NCBI RefSeq assembly: GCF_000611645.1
Contig: NW_014013528.1
Location: 1,369-43,849 of the forward strand
DNA length: 42,481 nucleotides
Reading direction: 5' to 3'
DNA from: Monoraphidium neglectum
Taxonomy: Eukaryota > Chlorophyta > Chlorophyceae > Sphaeropleales > Selenastraceae
Shown here: one piece after another, positions 1 through 11,125 of the stretch
Numbering within the stretch: position 1 is the stretch's first letter
Layout: each line of letters opens with the position of its first letter
The notes under the pieces: generated by a model
What the model saw: only the letters and a program-made list of their open reading frames with translations
Databases searched by the model: none
What the model was told of the DNA's origin: nothing
Program-made: the position numbers and the translations under genes

Positions 1-236
1 GGGCGGAGGTGCGTGGTGCCATCAGTGAGCGCGGGGGTGTGCGTGTGTGATGACCTGGCAGGTCGTGGGCCCGTGAGGTGCGTGGAGTTGGCAGCGCCAC
101 AACGCATGGCAGCTGACCCCAGCAGGGTGGCCTGTCGCGAGACGCCACCGCAGGGAGCCTCTACCACGACCAGCCCCCACCGCAACGCACGCCACGCGCA
201 AGCGCGTGCCCAGCGCTGCCCGCCCCCCCGCCCCAC
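1..236 (-). other. eIF3d intron, truncated by window edge
   Basis: The last visible eIF3d exon ends with an AAG|GTGGGG donor at 237/236. No family-like exon sequence was found from 236 to 1 in any frame, so this stretch is read as the 5' part of the next intron. Confidence 0.75.
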
Positions 237-3200
237 CTTGAGCAGTAGCTGCTGTGAGAGTGACTGGTTGACCGCCGTGGCCTCGAGGGCCAGCTGCTGC
301 ACCCCGTTGATGTTGTCGCGGTCCTCGGGGATCTGTTGTTTCATGTGTGTGTGGGGGGGGGCAGGAAGTCGTGCGAGGCAAGCCAAACAGGCAGGATTCA
401 GCCAAAAATGATGGTGAAAAGGCAGAGTGCGATCAAGCAAACTGTGTGTGTTGGCATACGTGCGTGCGTGGGGGGGGGGGTGCAGGCAAGGGCAATGGAG
501 AGATCAAAGCAACCATAGAGCCGGCGCAGATGCTGTGGCAGACGGCGCAGCGCACGCTCTGCACACCCAAGCGGCCGCGCCCTGCGTTGGGGGTAGGCCC
601 GGCCCTTGGCCCTGGGAGGCTGCAGGTGGTGTATGGCGCCGCACCTGCTCTGGGGCTGTCTCGTTAACCGTGAGCATGTCGAGGGGCCCCCCGTCACGCT
701 TGTCGATGAACAGCTTGTCACCCACACGCGTGATGACGACATCCCAGCTGCAGGAGAGGAGGGTTTGTTTGGGGGTGGAGGCACAGGGGTCGGGGTGGTG
801 TCGGTGAAGAGGGGCGGAGAAGAAGAAACACGCGCCAGGCATGGCGACCGCTCGATGTCTGGGGCGCGACGGGCCTGCAGGGCGGCCGCACCCGCACCGC
901 CGCCACCACGTCCAATACCGCTGCAATCCCGGGCCAGGCGCGAAGCCGCCGCCGCCACTGCCGCTGCGCTGCCGCGGCTCGCAGCACGGCATGCCGCTCG
1001 CCAGTGTCCCGCGCCGCACATGGGCAGGCGTGGCGTGGTGCGCACCTGTACACGCTGCTCTTGGCGGTCATGAGTGTGGCCAGGATGCTGTCAGTGGCAA
1101 ACACGCGGCCCGCGCCCTCCGCCGCCAGCTTGCGCACCACGGGGTCGTCGCTGGTCGTCACGTTGCGGAAGCCGCGCTGAGAGGGGGGGGGGGTGGGGGC
1201 GAGAGAGTCACCCGGGGGGGCAAAAGGCGGATGAGTCAGACCAGCACGTGGCAGGCAGAGGTATGTGCTGGGATCCGTTTAGGGGAGGCGGCGGCCACCC
1301 CGCCAGCGCTGCTGGCGATCCGCAGCCCGGAGAGGTGTCGCCAAGAGTGGTGCCTGGGCTTTGTCACCTTCGTCGCGCTGCCAGCCACCTAGCCGTGCTC
1401 ACAGCTGTGCACACAGCCGTGCGGACAGCCATGGCGCGCGGCCCCCGTGCGCCCTCACCTGCGTGCGCTCCAGAGTCTTCTCCTGCCGCGCGGTGATCTT
1501 GTCGTAGGCCTTGTCGTAGAACTCGACAGACCCGTAGTCACCCAGGTCGGTGGGGTCACCCACACTGGGGTGGGCGGTTGAAAGGGGGGGGTGAGGGCGG
1601 AAGGTTGCAGGGGAAAATCTGCTGGCCTGGCCTGGCCTGGCCAGCACCATGCCGCCTGGCCGCTGCCGCACCCGCCGCTGCCGCCCTGGCCGGCTGCTGC
1701 CGCCTGGCCGCTGCCGCACCCGCCGCTGCCGCCCTGGCCGGCTGCTGCCGCCCAGCCGCTGCCGGTCGGCCGCGTCCAGTCAGCCAGTGCGCTCAAACGC
1801 TGCTGCTCACGCTGCCCTGCCAAGTGCCGCCCTTTGCAACGCCGCCATCCACAAGGCGCCGAGCAGCCGTCACCTCCCTCGAACCACCCCAGGCGACCCA
1901 GGTCGTCCTGGTGCAACCACTGCCGTCTCTCCCAGCCCGTGCCACCCAGCGGGCCCGCCAGACGCTCCACCCTGGTTGCCGGCAAGCAGAGCCGGCCTCA
2001 ACACACCCCTTGACATTCCCAACCACAGCCCCGCGCACCTGCAGGACAGCTTTGCCAGGGCGCTGAAGGGGATCTGCTCCTTGACGGCCCACTCAGGCCG
2101 GATGTCCACGCTGGGGGCATACTGGATCTGGGGGGAGAAAGGGGCGCCGAGATGCAAAGAAAGGGGAGGGGGATGCGGGTCAAAGACATCCAACTGGGGC
2201 CACCATCGTCCCTACAAGTGCAGAGACACGGCTGCGTGTCCCACGGACTGTGTCTGCACGCTTGACACAGGCAGCGTTTCCAGCTGCCCAGCCGCGCTTG
2301 CCGCGCCGGTCTGATGCCCAAGTGCCCCGCCCCCCCCCCCTGCACGCCCCCAAAACAGGCTGCTCAAGAAGCTCACCCGCTGCTGATCATGCCTGAAGCC
2401 GCCAAAGCCGCCGCGGCCGCCGCGCCCGCCCTGCGGCCCCCTGTCGGTGGGCTTCTTCCGCTCCCCATCGCGCTGCTCGCGCTCGCGCCGCTGCTGCTGG
2501 AAGCGCTGCTGCTGCACGCGCCGCTGCTGGAACTTGCTGGTCTTCACGGGGCGGTTGTCCACGATGTGGAAGTTGTCCTCCTGAAAGGGGGGAATGAACC
2601 GTGTGTGTGTATGTGCGAGTGTGCGTAACAGTGAGTCCGCACATGTGAGTACATGTGCTCGATAACAACAAGCACATGATGATGACAAGTCCAATCAATG
2701 TCATTCAACACAGGCAAGGTGTTTGGGCCGCGAGGCGTAGATGCGGCACAGCGCGAGGACGCAGGTGCAAGGGGCTGGTGATACTGCCTCAGTCCCGACC
2801 ACCAAGTAAAACGCAGCGCAAAGCACCAGGTGCCACGAGTGCCCCCACTGCACTGCGGTGCGCAAGCTGCGACAAGGGCGGCCGCCACCCATAGCCGTCG
2901 CTGCCGCCACTGCTGCCTATCAGCGGCGAGCTTTGGCGCCCTCGAACCAAAGCGCCATTGCTGGTGCCGCACCTCCTCATTCTGGAAGAACGTGAAGACC
3001 GTCGCCACCGGGTTCTGGCGGCCTGCGCATGGCCCAGACAGGCGACCCCAAGGTCCAGGTGCGTCAGCAACCAAGCTACTGCACATGCTGCTTCCAGAGC
3101 TGCAGGGCGTCAAGCCGGGTCCATGATTGGCGCCTGCACGCAACCAACACAGCTGCGCATGCCGAGCGTGCCGTGCCGCTGCGCCGGTGCAGCCATCCCA

Positions 3201-3756
3201 GCGAGGTGCCCCCCAACCACCCCTGCGGCTGCTGGGACCCACCGCTGTACTTTTGGTTGTACTGGTTGGTCCAGTCAGCCGCCTTGCCCAGCTTGTCCGT
3301 CTTGCTGAAAGGCGCAAAGGGCACGTCCTGTGCACACGCAAGACGTTGTGCACAGGGCCGGAAACGCCGCACAGCGTGGCGGTGAGCGGGTAGATGGACA
3401 GGACATGACCACTGCCGAATGCTCGACGCGCAGCCTGGAGCGCAGCACCTACTGCTGCAAGCAGGTTGCCTGCCGAGGCAGTCCACAAGAGCTGCATGCG
3501 TGCGGCACAGCAGGCTGGTGCGCGACGCCTGCGGCGCGCGGCACTGCTAACGACGCTCATGCTCGCGGCACGCTGCAGCGCAGCTTCCTGCGCCCCCAGC
3601 AACAAGTTTTGCACCATCTGCGTTCTGCATGCAGCCTCGATCGAGCGCTGCAGCGAGGCTGCGCACCTTCAGGTGCGGCGGGATCGACTCGGACGAAGGC
3701 CCCCATCCTTCTGCATTGTCAGAGATGTCTGGCACCGCGAATGGCAGGCCAGCCAT
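237..3756 (-). CDS. EIF3D: Eukaryotic translation initiation factor 3 subunit D (eIF3d), 3' partial
   Basis: eIF3d is a subunit of the cytosolic eIF3 complex that recruits mRNA to the 40S ribosome and can itself bind the 5' cap on some mRNAs. Nine exons join in frame: 3756-3667, 3327-3243, 3022-2973, 2580-2377, 2127-2039, 1564-1459, 1176-1046, 747-645, 332-237. They give 318 codons from the Met at 3756; the family is about 550 residues, so the C-terminal part lies beyond position 1. Family landmarks in order are a GWGP segment near residue 17, [15 protein letters not shown] (about 35-49), a basic Q/R-rich stretch followed by [12 protein letters not shown] (about 90-138), [24 protein letters not shown] with [12 protein letters not shown], and KLFIDKRD. 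An upstream in-frame ATG at 3819 exists, but the 3756 start matches the family N-terminus. The gene is divergent from the Maf gene. Identity is very secure. Confidence 0.95.
1651..1746. repeat. Two perfect tandem copies of a 48-bp unit in an eIF3d intron
   Basis: 1651-1698 is repeated exactly at 1699-1746, and a degenerate third start follows at 1747. A pentamer array (CTGGC-like) lies just before it at 1621-1643. The block sits in the intron between the exons ending at 2039 and starting at 1564. Confidence 0.9.
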
Positions 3757-4343
3757 GTGAACGAGCGTCCAGTCCTCCTGAGCCAGGGTGTAGATCAGGC
3801 GGCGGTCCGCGGTCTTCAAGAAAGTAGAAGAGGTACGTCAGGGTTTTATACGAGTCGAGCAAAGACACGGATGGTGACTCGCACCGAGCTGAAGGCAACT
3901 CGCACCCACTGCAGAGGCCTCACCCACTCCTGCAGCACCCGGAGGTCGAGGTCAGCAGCAGTCAGGGCCCTCACTTTCAAAGCAGCCGTGCTAAAGCGGT
4001 TTATCACTTGACAATCGTCTTCGTAGTGTTGAGTGCGATTTATTGTGCTCACCAGAATCGTGATCAGTGCTACAAATAGAACGTCAGGGCGACAGCAGCA
4101 CTCCAACACCGCGCGATCGCGTTCACAAGTATCACACGAGCATACTCCAGTCCCACTACCAGCGACCAACCTCCTCTCTGTTGCGCAAGCGCACACACTG
4201 CGTGCGGCGCTGTACTCCACGCCCGTCCTGCTCCCTGCCCGAGACGTGCGTGCACGTGCAGTCAGGGCTGCTGCACATCTTCATCTGGGTTATAGGTTGT
4301 CAACAGACGGTCGAGAGGCGGCGCAGCACCCGCAGAGCCCGAG
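3757..4343. promoter_or_regulatory. Divergent intergenic region between eIF3d and the Maf gene
   Basis: This 587-bp stretch separates two start codons that face away from each other, so it should hold both 5' UTRs and both core promoters. It is less GC-rich than the flanking genes. I saw no ORF with family resemblance and no clear TATA box. Confidence 0.5.
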
Positions 4344-6555
4344 ATGCTGCTCCAGCATGTGGGAGGGCTCTCCAGAGCGCGCATTGTGCTGGCATCTCAG
4401 TCGCCCAGGCGCCGGGAGCTGCTGAGCTCCATTGGGCTCAAATTTGAGGCGAGTGCACCAAGATGTCAATATCGTACCTTGCAGGTGCCAGTGTCATGGC
4501 CTGCAGCAAGCAGCGGTCCCTGGTAGCGCTTTGCATGGGCACATGGGCGCCTCAACCGACTCACTGGATGTTTGGCCGCCACCCGATCAGGACAGGCGCG
4601 CCGCTGTGAGTCATCCCCCTACCCCTGCTGATGCTCCGCCCCTGCAGGTGTGCGTCTCCACGTTCGATGAGACGCTGCCCCACAACGACTTCACGCGGGC
4701 AGAGCACTATGCAGTCGAGACGGGTGCGCCACAGCACCGCCACCCCCTCCCCCGCTCCCCGTGCCTGTTACGCACAGCTCAGTGGAGCACCGGGCTGGGT
4801 GAATCCCGGGGGGCTGCAGCGGCGCTTGCAGTGGGAGTACGCATGACGGGCGCTGCAGTGCGCACATGTGAGGCGCAAGGACCCCGCCCATGCACCTGAC
4901 TGCCGGCCCCCCCTCACCAGCCGCCGTTCACGCCCCCACCCGCAACACGCCATCTGACTGAGCGCGGCCCCACCCCTTCCCGGCCGCCAGCGCGCCACAA
5001 GGCGATGGATGTGATGCACATACTGGAGCTGAACAAGAAGCCGGGGGACAGGTGGGGCGGGGCACTGTGCACACGAGGGAGGCAAAAGGAAGTCTGCAGC
5101 GACGATGACGATGGCCGGCAACGTACATACAGCGTCGCGGCTGCCGTAGCTGCAGGAGTCGTCGCTGAACTCCGCCGCGGTCCCACGCACATGCTGCCGC
5201 CAACAGGACGTTGTTGTTGGCGATGGCCCACCCTCAGCGCTGTCGCCCCTTTTGCATGCCGTGCAGCATCTCAAGCACCCGCTGCGACCTACCTCCCTCT
5301 AACCCACGCCCCTCCTCTCCCCTCCATCCCCTTCAACCCACCCCATCCCCCTGGGGCCCCCCCTCCCCTCCCCCTCACCCCCTCCTCCCTCTCCCCCCAG
5401 GCCTGTTGACCTCATCATCAGCGCAGACACAGTGGTGGAGGCGGGCGGCAGGATACTGGAGAAGCCGGACGACGCGGCACACGCAAAGCTCATGCTGCAG
5501 AGGTGGGGTAACTTTTCCTCACGGCAGGGCTTTCAGCGCAGGGAGTGGGGGGTGACGCATTTGTTTTGGGAGGGGGGGTCGTGTTGATTGGGGATGCAGA
5601 GCGGGGAAAGGGAACCTTTTGGGGGGGCAAGGGAAACCCCTTGCCCCCCCAAGGTGGGGATATGCTGGGGGCAGCTCCGTGGCAAAGAAATAAACAGCGG
5701 TGGGGTCACTTGCTGGATTTGGGTTTCAACACCTGTCGGGCTGCTGGGGTGGTGCGGGCGCGCTGCAGGAAGGCCCGAAGCACCCCAGAGCACCTCAATG
5801 CAGCAGCGGCCTTTGCTTTGCAGTGACCCCGGCTGTGCGTCAATGCGCTCGCTGCTCCCGCTTTTCAGACCCCTCGACCTCACTGCACCGCCCATCTCAT
5901 GGCTGCCCCCCTCATGCCCCCGCCCCACCTCAGCCTGAGCGGCACCCTCCACCACGTGCACACGGGGGTGGTGCTGGTGGTGCCCCAGCTGGGCCCCGCG
6001 GCGCGCGTCCCCCCCGGCTCCCAGGACAGCCTGGAGGAGGGCTGGCTGGTGCGGTCCTTCAGCTGCAGCACGCAGGTCGAGTTCGAGCGGCTGGACAACG
6101 ACACCATTGACGCATACGTCAAGAACGGTGGGGGGCGCGCGGGGGGGGGGGGGCGCCGGCGGCCGGGATGCAAAGGGGATGAAGGGGGGGTGTGACTTTC
6201 CGCCGGCGCCGCGGGCGAGGCCGGGCGACCCGGCTTTTGTCGGAGTCGCGGCCGGCCAACGGACGGAGCGTGAGTGTGGATCTCCGGGCGGCCTTTCCCT
6301 GTTGTGCTCAATGCGGTGTCAGAAACTGCAGCGAATGCCTCTCCGCCTGCACACGGATCATCACCATCACCGTCAAATTGCCGCGCAGGGGAGCCGTTTG
6401 GCAAGGCGGGCGCGTACGCCATCCAGGGCCTCGCGGGGTCCTTTGTGCGGCGCATCGACGGCTGCTTCTACTCTGTTGTGGGGTTCCCCGTCAACGAGTT
6501 CTGCAAGCAGCTGCTGCGGCTGATCGACGAGGGCCACCTGCCCCTGGATGAGTGA
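4344..6555 (+). CDS. Maf/ASMTL-like nucleoside triphosphate pyrophosphatase
   Basis: Maf proteins hydrolyse non-canonical or modified nucleoside triphosphates to monophosphates and act as a nucleotide-pool sanitiser. Six exons join in frame to 234 residues: 4344-4448, 4648-4723, 4991-5051, 5401-5502, 5934-6127, 6389-6555 (TGA at 6553). The motifs are all present: the nucleotide-binding [10 protein letters not shown] near residues 17-26, FETLP-like FDETLP after the first junction, the catalytic SADTVV with Asp90, ILEKP, and C-terminal KAGAYAIQG followed by [13 protein letters not shown]. The length is typical of a stand-alone Maf domain; the methyltransferase half of animal ASMTL is absent. 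Intron 1 starts with GC rather than GT (GAG|GCGAGT), and only this junction restores the family sequence. The gene is divergent from eIF3d and convergent with RSPH4/6. No targeting peptide is evident. Confidence 0.93.
5619..5652 (+). repeat. Perfect 15-bp inverted repeat in a Maf intron
   Basis: Arm 5619-5633 (TTGGGGGGGCAAGGG) is exactly complementary to arm 5638-5652, with a 4-nt loop. It lies in the intron 5503-5933, so the transcript could form a very GC-rich hairpin. Confidence 0.85.
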
Positions 6556-7132
6556 CCGCGCCGCCGGGGCCTATGGGCGCCTTTCTGGGTGAGCTCTATC
6601 TGGCGCGCACGCCATTGAATGGACTCCAGCACTGTCCATGCTGCCCAGCGTGGCCCTCTGCAGGCGCGCCGTTTCCGCTGCAGCCGCACGAGCGGCTGGC
6701 TGGGCATTGTCGCCTGTGCCATGCAGAGTTGAGTGCGCATGCGGCTGCGGACCACGTGAACAGCCGTTGTCAGCACGTTCATGATGTGCGTAATTCGCCC
6801 CCGCATGCGGTCTGTTGCAGCAGCCAACCGGGCGCGCAGTGCTGGCAGGCACTCAGCAAGTGCGATTGTAACCCCTGCTGCTGCCGCAGTGGCTGTGTTG
6901 TGCGCTGCTTCCAGCGCGGTGTAACTCCAATTTCATACACGCAACACTGGGCACCTCCACGGCCGCAAGCGCCAGAGCAGCACCGTGCTCTGACACCACT
7001 GCAGCAGCAGGCACGCACAGCCGGCCCTGATCCTTTCTTGTGGCTGTTTGCGCGTCAACTGCTGCCACGCCGCCACGCGGTCAGCAGCTGCGCTGCTCTG
7101 AAGCCCGCTCCCAAAACAAGTTAACCCACCCT
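6556..7132. other. Convergent 3' region of the Maf and RSPH4/6 genes
   Basis: No family-like coding sequence is seen here. Two TGTAA pentamers, the usual green-algal poly(A) signal, occur on the plus strand at 6867-6871 and 6920-6924 and could end the Maf transcript. No equally clear signal was seen for the minus-strand gene. Confidence 0.5.
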
Positions 7133-10100
7133 CTACTCGTCCGCGGGCTCCTCGCCCTCCGCCGGCGGCGCCGGCTTGCGTGGCAGCTCGCGGCTCTCCA
7201 CGAGGGCAGCGTCATATTCCTTCGACACCTGGCAGGGTGACGGGGGGCCGCAGGGGGGAGGCGAGGTCGTCGGCACAGTGCGACGCTGTGGCTGCGATTG
7301 AGTTCGGTCCAGGAGGGCAGGGTGCCGCTGGGCCCCCCTTGCAGGGAAAGGTGGCCACCTTTGCCGCAATAGCCGTGGCCATGGAAGAAGCTGCACAGCA
7401 GACCAGCTATCGCTGCGACGACACGGTTGCCGTGAAAACGCGCCCTGGCATGGCGCATGGCCCGGCTGTGGATTGGGCCCCCTCTCACCGGCGGCGGGGG
7501 CAGGGGCACAAAGGCGGCGTTCTTGACGCCCCAGCCGACGTACACGTTGGTGAAGCGGCTGCCCTGGCACGCGCAGAAGGCGCCCGGCCACTGGTTGCTG
7601 CGCAGCCCTGAAGGGGGGTAGGAAGGGAGGGCAGCCGTGCTTGCATCGTGATTGGCTGGCATGGCTTGTCCGTCACCACGCCCACACAGACACCGGGATT
7701 GCCTGCCGGCAACAAGTGCTGGCGGGTGCCGGCACAGCGCGATGTGATCGCTCGCACACCCTTGAAAGCGCTGCTGCGCAAGGCAGCCGAGGCGCATTGC
7801 GGCAAAGCTCGTGCTTCGAAACCAGGTCGAGCTGCAAAACAGAATCAGCGGGTCAAAGGTTGTCGGCCCCTCTAGCGCGTAACGTCCGACAACCGCCCAC
7901 CCACCTGCCACCTGGTACTTGGCCTGCTCCGCGGCGCTGCTGAACAGCGGCGTCCACGCGGCGCCCCCCAGCACTTCCCCGTCGCCCTCCGCCGCGGCCA
8001 GCGGCTCGGGGCCCTCCTCCTGCGGTGGATGTGATGGATTGCAGCGGCCCTTTAAACATGCAGCCCCATGCAACGGTATTCACCCGCCCTGCGATCTGTT
8101 GAAATGCAGTTTCAGTGCATATCCGGTCGTGTCAGCGCGAACCCCCTTGCGCAGGCCGCGCGTCGCACCTGCTCCTCCTCTGTCCACTCAAAGGTGTCCT
8201 CCTCCCCCTCTGGCGGCTCCCTCTTGTGCACCGCGCTCCGCCCCTGCGCCTTCAGGTGGGGGTACCTGGGAGGCAGGCGGGCGCACAATGGCAATGCGGC
8301 ATGCACAAGCGCCGGGGCGTGCGTAACGGGCCGAGGAGGCGCGACCAACAGCGGGCCGCCATTCGCACTGCTGCGCACCACAATGAATCCCGCCACAAGA
8401 GAGACGGGCAGAGGGGCTAAACACAGCGCTGTCGTTGGCTGGTGGCCACCCAGCTCATTCCCAAGCCAACACAGGGCGCCTGACCCCCGCCCCCCCTCCG
8501 CCCAGCGCACCTGTGCGCCCAGTTTGCGGGCGCCCCCATCTCCCTGTCGGGCAGGGGGGTCCACTCCTCGGCCTTGTCCAGGCCGCCGTCCTCGTTCACC
8601 ACAAACAGGCCCGCAGGGCACAGCACCGTCGTCGCCGCGATGCGCGCAATCTGCGGGGCGCAGCGTGTGCGGGCGGTGGCGAGGTCGTCCAGTGTGCAAT
8701 GCAGACATATTAGTGTGGTGAGACAAGATTTCCGCCCGGCAGGTGACCTGTGTCGAGCCAGGCACTGGCCGTCACGTCCGCATCACGACTTTGACCAGCC
8801 AATGTGTGTGGGCCTTGGACCCGGTCCTTCATGTCAGGGTCGAAGACAGAATGCGCACCCCCCCTTCACAGCCTTCTACGTGGCAAATCCAGGACCCTGG
8901 ATATCACCAAAGTGTGAGGGCCGCACCTGTGCGCGCAGATAGTTGGCCTCAGTCCCGGGGAAAACGGGGTAGCTCGACACCTGGGGGGGGGGAGGATATC
9001 AAGGCGTCAGTGCAGGGGTCAAGAGTGCTACGTGGCGCTATCATAGCCTGCAGCAGGACCTTTAGCACAACATTTTGACACAGGGCTTCTCATGGTCAAC
9101 AATTTCAGTTCCAATTTGTGGACCAAACGCACAGCTACAGGGAGAGGTCGGGGGCGCGGGCGCTGTCGGTGCATGTACCTGGCTGGTGAGGCGGCCCGTG
9201 AGCAGCTTCTTGATGCGCCTCGCCGCCTTGACCTGCGCCGGCGTGACGTGCGGCAGCTGCGACAGGGCCCCGCCCGGGCTGCTGGCCGCAAAGTAGACGT
9301 AGCCGTTGGCGCCGCTGTTCCACTCGAGGGGGACCTCGCCCTCAGCTGCAGGGGGGGGAGGCGGGGGGCGGGGGCGAGTAAGAACACAGCATCCAAGCCT
9401 GTCAGATCCCAATACGTGCAGGGGCTGCTCATCAGGGCGCACAGGCAGCTGTGCAGGCTCATCCTGGACGTTGACGCTGTCTGCTGTGAATGGCGTGTCT
9501 GGAGGCTCGCCCATGCCAGCCCCCCTGCTCCCAGGATGACCGCCACGCATGACCGCCCCAGCCGCGCACCCAGCTGTGCCTCTGGCTCCGCGGGGGGGTT
9601 CTGCAGCGTGGTCTCAAACACAAAGTAGTCGCCATGGGTGCCCAGGAACTTGCCAAAGAATCTGGTTGGGCCCCGCAATAACATGGTGAGTGACACTGTG
9701 ATCCCGGGAGTGCTACAAACCTGCCACACCATACCCCCACGCGCAACAGTGGTGGCGCCAAGCAAGCCGGCTGCAAACAGATGCCAAACGGGGCAGTCGC
9801 ACGCGGCGCTGCGTGCAGCACTGGCAGTGTGCGCCACCCAGGACCTATTGGACCGTCCATGAACAGCGGCAGTTGGAAACGCACAGCCGAACAGGCCCAC
9901 CTGACGGTGGCGACGCCGCGGCGCGGGTCCTGCCCCAGCCTCTTGGCGGCCAGCGCCACGTCGACCGCCTCGCTGCGGCCCAGGCCGACGCCCAGCGCAT
10001 CAAACAGCGCCGCGTCCCCCTGAATATCCTCACACTCATACTGCAGGGGTGGGGGCAGGGTGCAGGGTGTGCTTGGCGCAATGAGGCTCGTGTGAAGGGG

Positions 10101-10279
10101 CTCAAGCTGGCGCTGTATGGCCTCCTGATACCGGTAAGTCATTGTTTGAGGCGCGGAATTGATTGCCAATGTACTACTCCCGCTCCTGCTCCCGCTCCCG
10201 CTCCTGCTCCCGCTCCCGCTCCCGCTCCCGCTCCCGCTCCTGCTGCTCCTGCTCCGTCCCGCTCCTGCTCCTGCTGCTG

Positions 10280-10336
<57 letters not shown>

Positions 10337-11125
10337 ATTCTGATCCTGATCCTGATCCTGCTGCTGATGATGATCATGATCTTGAATCCGTGCGCACCTC
10401 ATTTGGCGTGTCCATGCTGATGGGCTCCCCCGTCTCCGGGTCGATGGGCGCATCGGCAGTGCTGCGAGACAGCATCCAGCATGGTCGCATCAGCTCGACG
10501 CCAGCATGAAGGGCTTTTGCGTGACAGCGGCCAGGACAAGCAGCGCAGACCACCATGCCTACTGCAATTCAGCTGACATTCCTCACCCATAGAGGCCCGC
10601 GAGCGCAACGGTGTTGGCGGCGTCTGCGGCAGACTGCACGCAGCACACAGCAGGGGCGGAGCAGTTGGACTGTCGTCGCTTGGGGTTGCGCGACTACTGC
10701 AGGCCGCAAATCGACCCTGCTTTAAATACCTCGCAAAGCAGCTGAAAGCTGCTCTTGCACAGCTCACGGCCAGTGCAGCTGGAGCAGTCGAAGCGCTGCT
10801 CCTGCGCAGTACTGTTCTGTGCGACCGGCCTGCACACCTGGGCCGGCGCCACTTGCGCAGACTCGCGCTGGTCGAAGCCCGCCTTCTTCACCAGCAGCGC
10901 CGTCTCCAACACGTCCACTGCATCTCCTGGTCTCTCCTCAAGCACCTGCGGAATAAATCAGGCTCGTCTTGTAAGCGATGGCGCGGAGCTCTCGCCGGAT
11001 CTTGGCCATATACACCGGCGCACGCGTACCTTTACAACGAGCTTTGTAAGATGCTCGTACAGCGATCCACCTCCCACGGCGGGCACCCTCTGAATGAAGG
11101 CCAGGGCCTCCTGCGCTTCGGCCAT
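7133..11125 (-). CDS. Flagellar radial spoke head protein 4/6 (RSPH4/6)
   Basis: RSPH4/6 (RSP4 and RSP6 in Chlamydomonas) builds the head of the axonemal radial spoke, which contacts the central pair and controls dynein during flagellar beating. Thirteen exons join in frame to 444 residues: 11125-11030, 10945-10838, 10633-10587, 10461-10398, 10040-9901, 9661-9570, 9345-9179, 8980-8927, 8650-8511, 8265-8169, 8019-7905, 7607-7489, 7228-7133. Family landmarks are LYEHLTKLVVKVLEERPGDA near the N-terminus, FFGKFLGTHGDYFVFE, LEWNSGANGYVYF, LPHVTPAQVKAARRIKKLLT, FPGTEANYLRAQIARI, APANWAH, LRSNQWPGAF and FTNVYVGWG. The C-terminus is acidic, as in the family. Length fits the algal proteins (about 460). 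There is no frameshift or internal stop. Whether it corresponds to RSP4 or RSP6 cannot be decided. Confidence 0.95.
10283..10336 (-). repeat. (CTG)18 trinucleotide tract, (CAG)18 in the transcript, in an RSPH4/6 intron
   Basis: Eighteen uninterrupted CTG triplets lie inside a longer imperfect CTG/CCGCTC-rich array at about 10175-10375. The array is in the intron between the exons ending at 10398 and starting at 10040, so it is transcribed as CAG repeats and removed by splicing. Long serine- or leucine-rich ORFs across it are repeat artefacts. Confidence 0.9.

Noticed and set aside
2544..3617. A 357-codon minus-strand ORF across eIF3d
   Set aside because: It only partly overlaps true exons; it crosses several introns and matches the family just in the short exon portions.
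10139..10453. Polyglutamine, polyserine and polyleucine ORFs on both strands
   Set aside because: They are translations of the CTG/CAG array within an RSPH4/6 intron.
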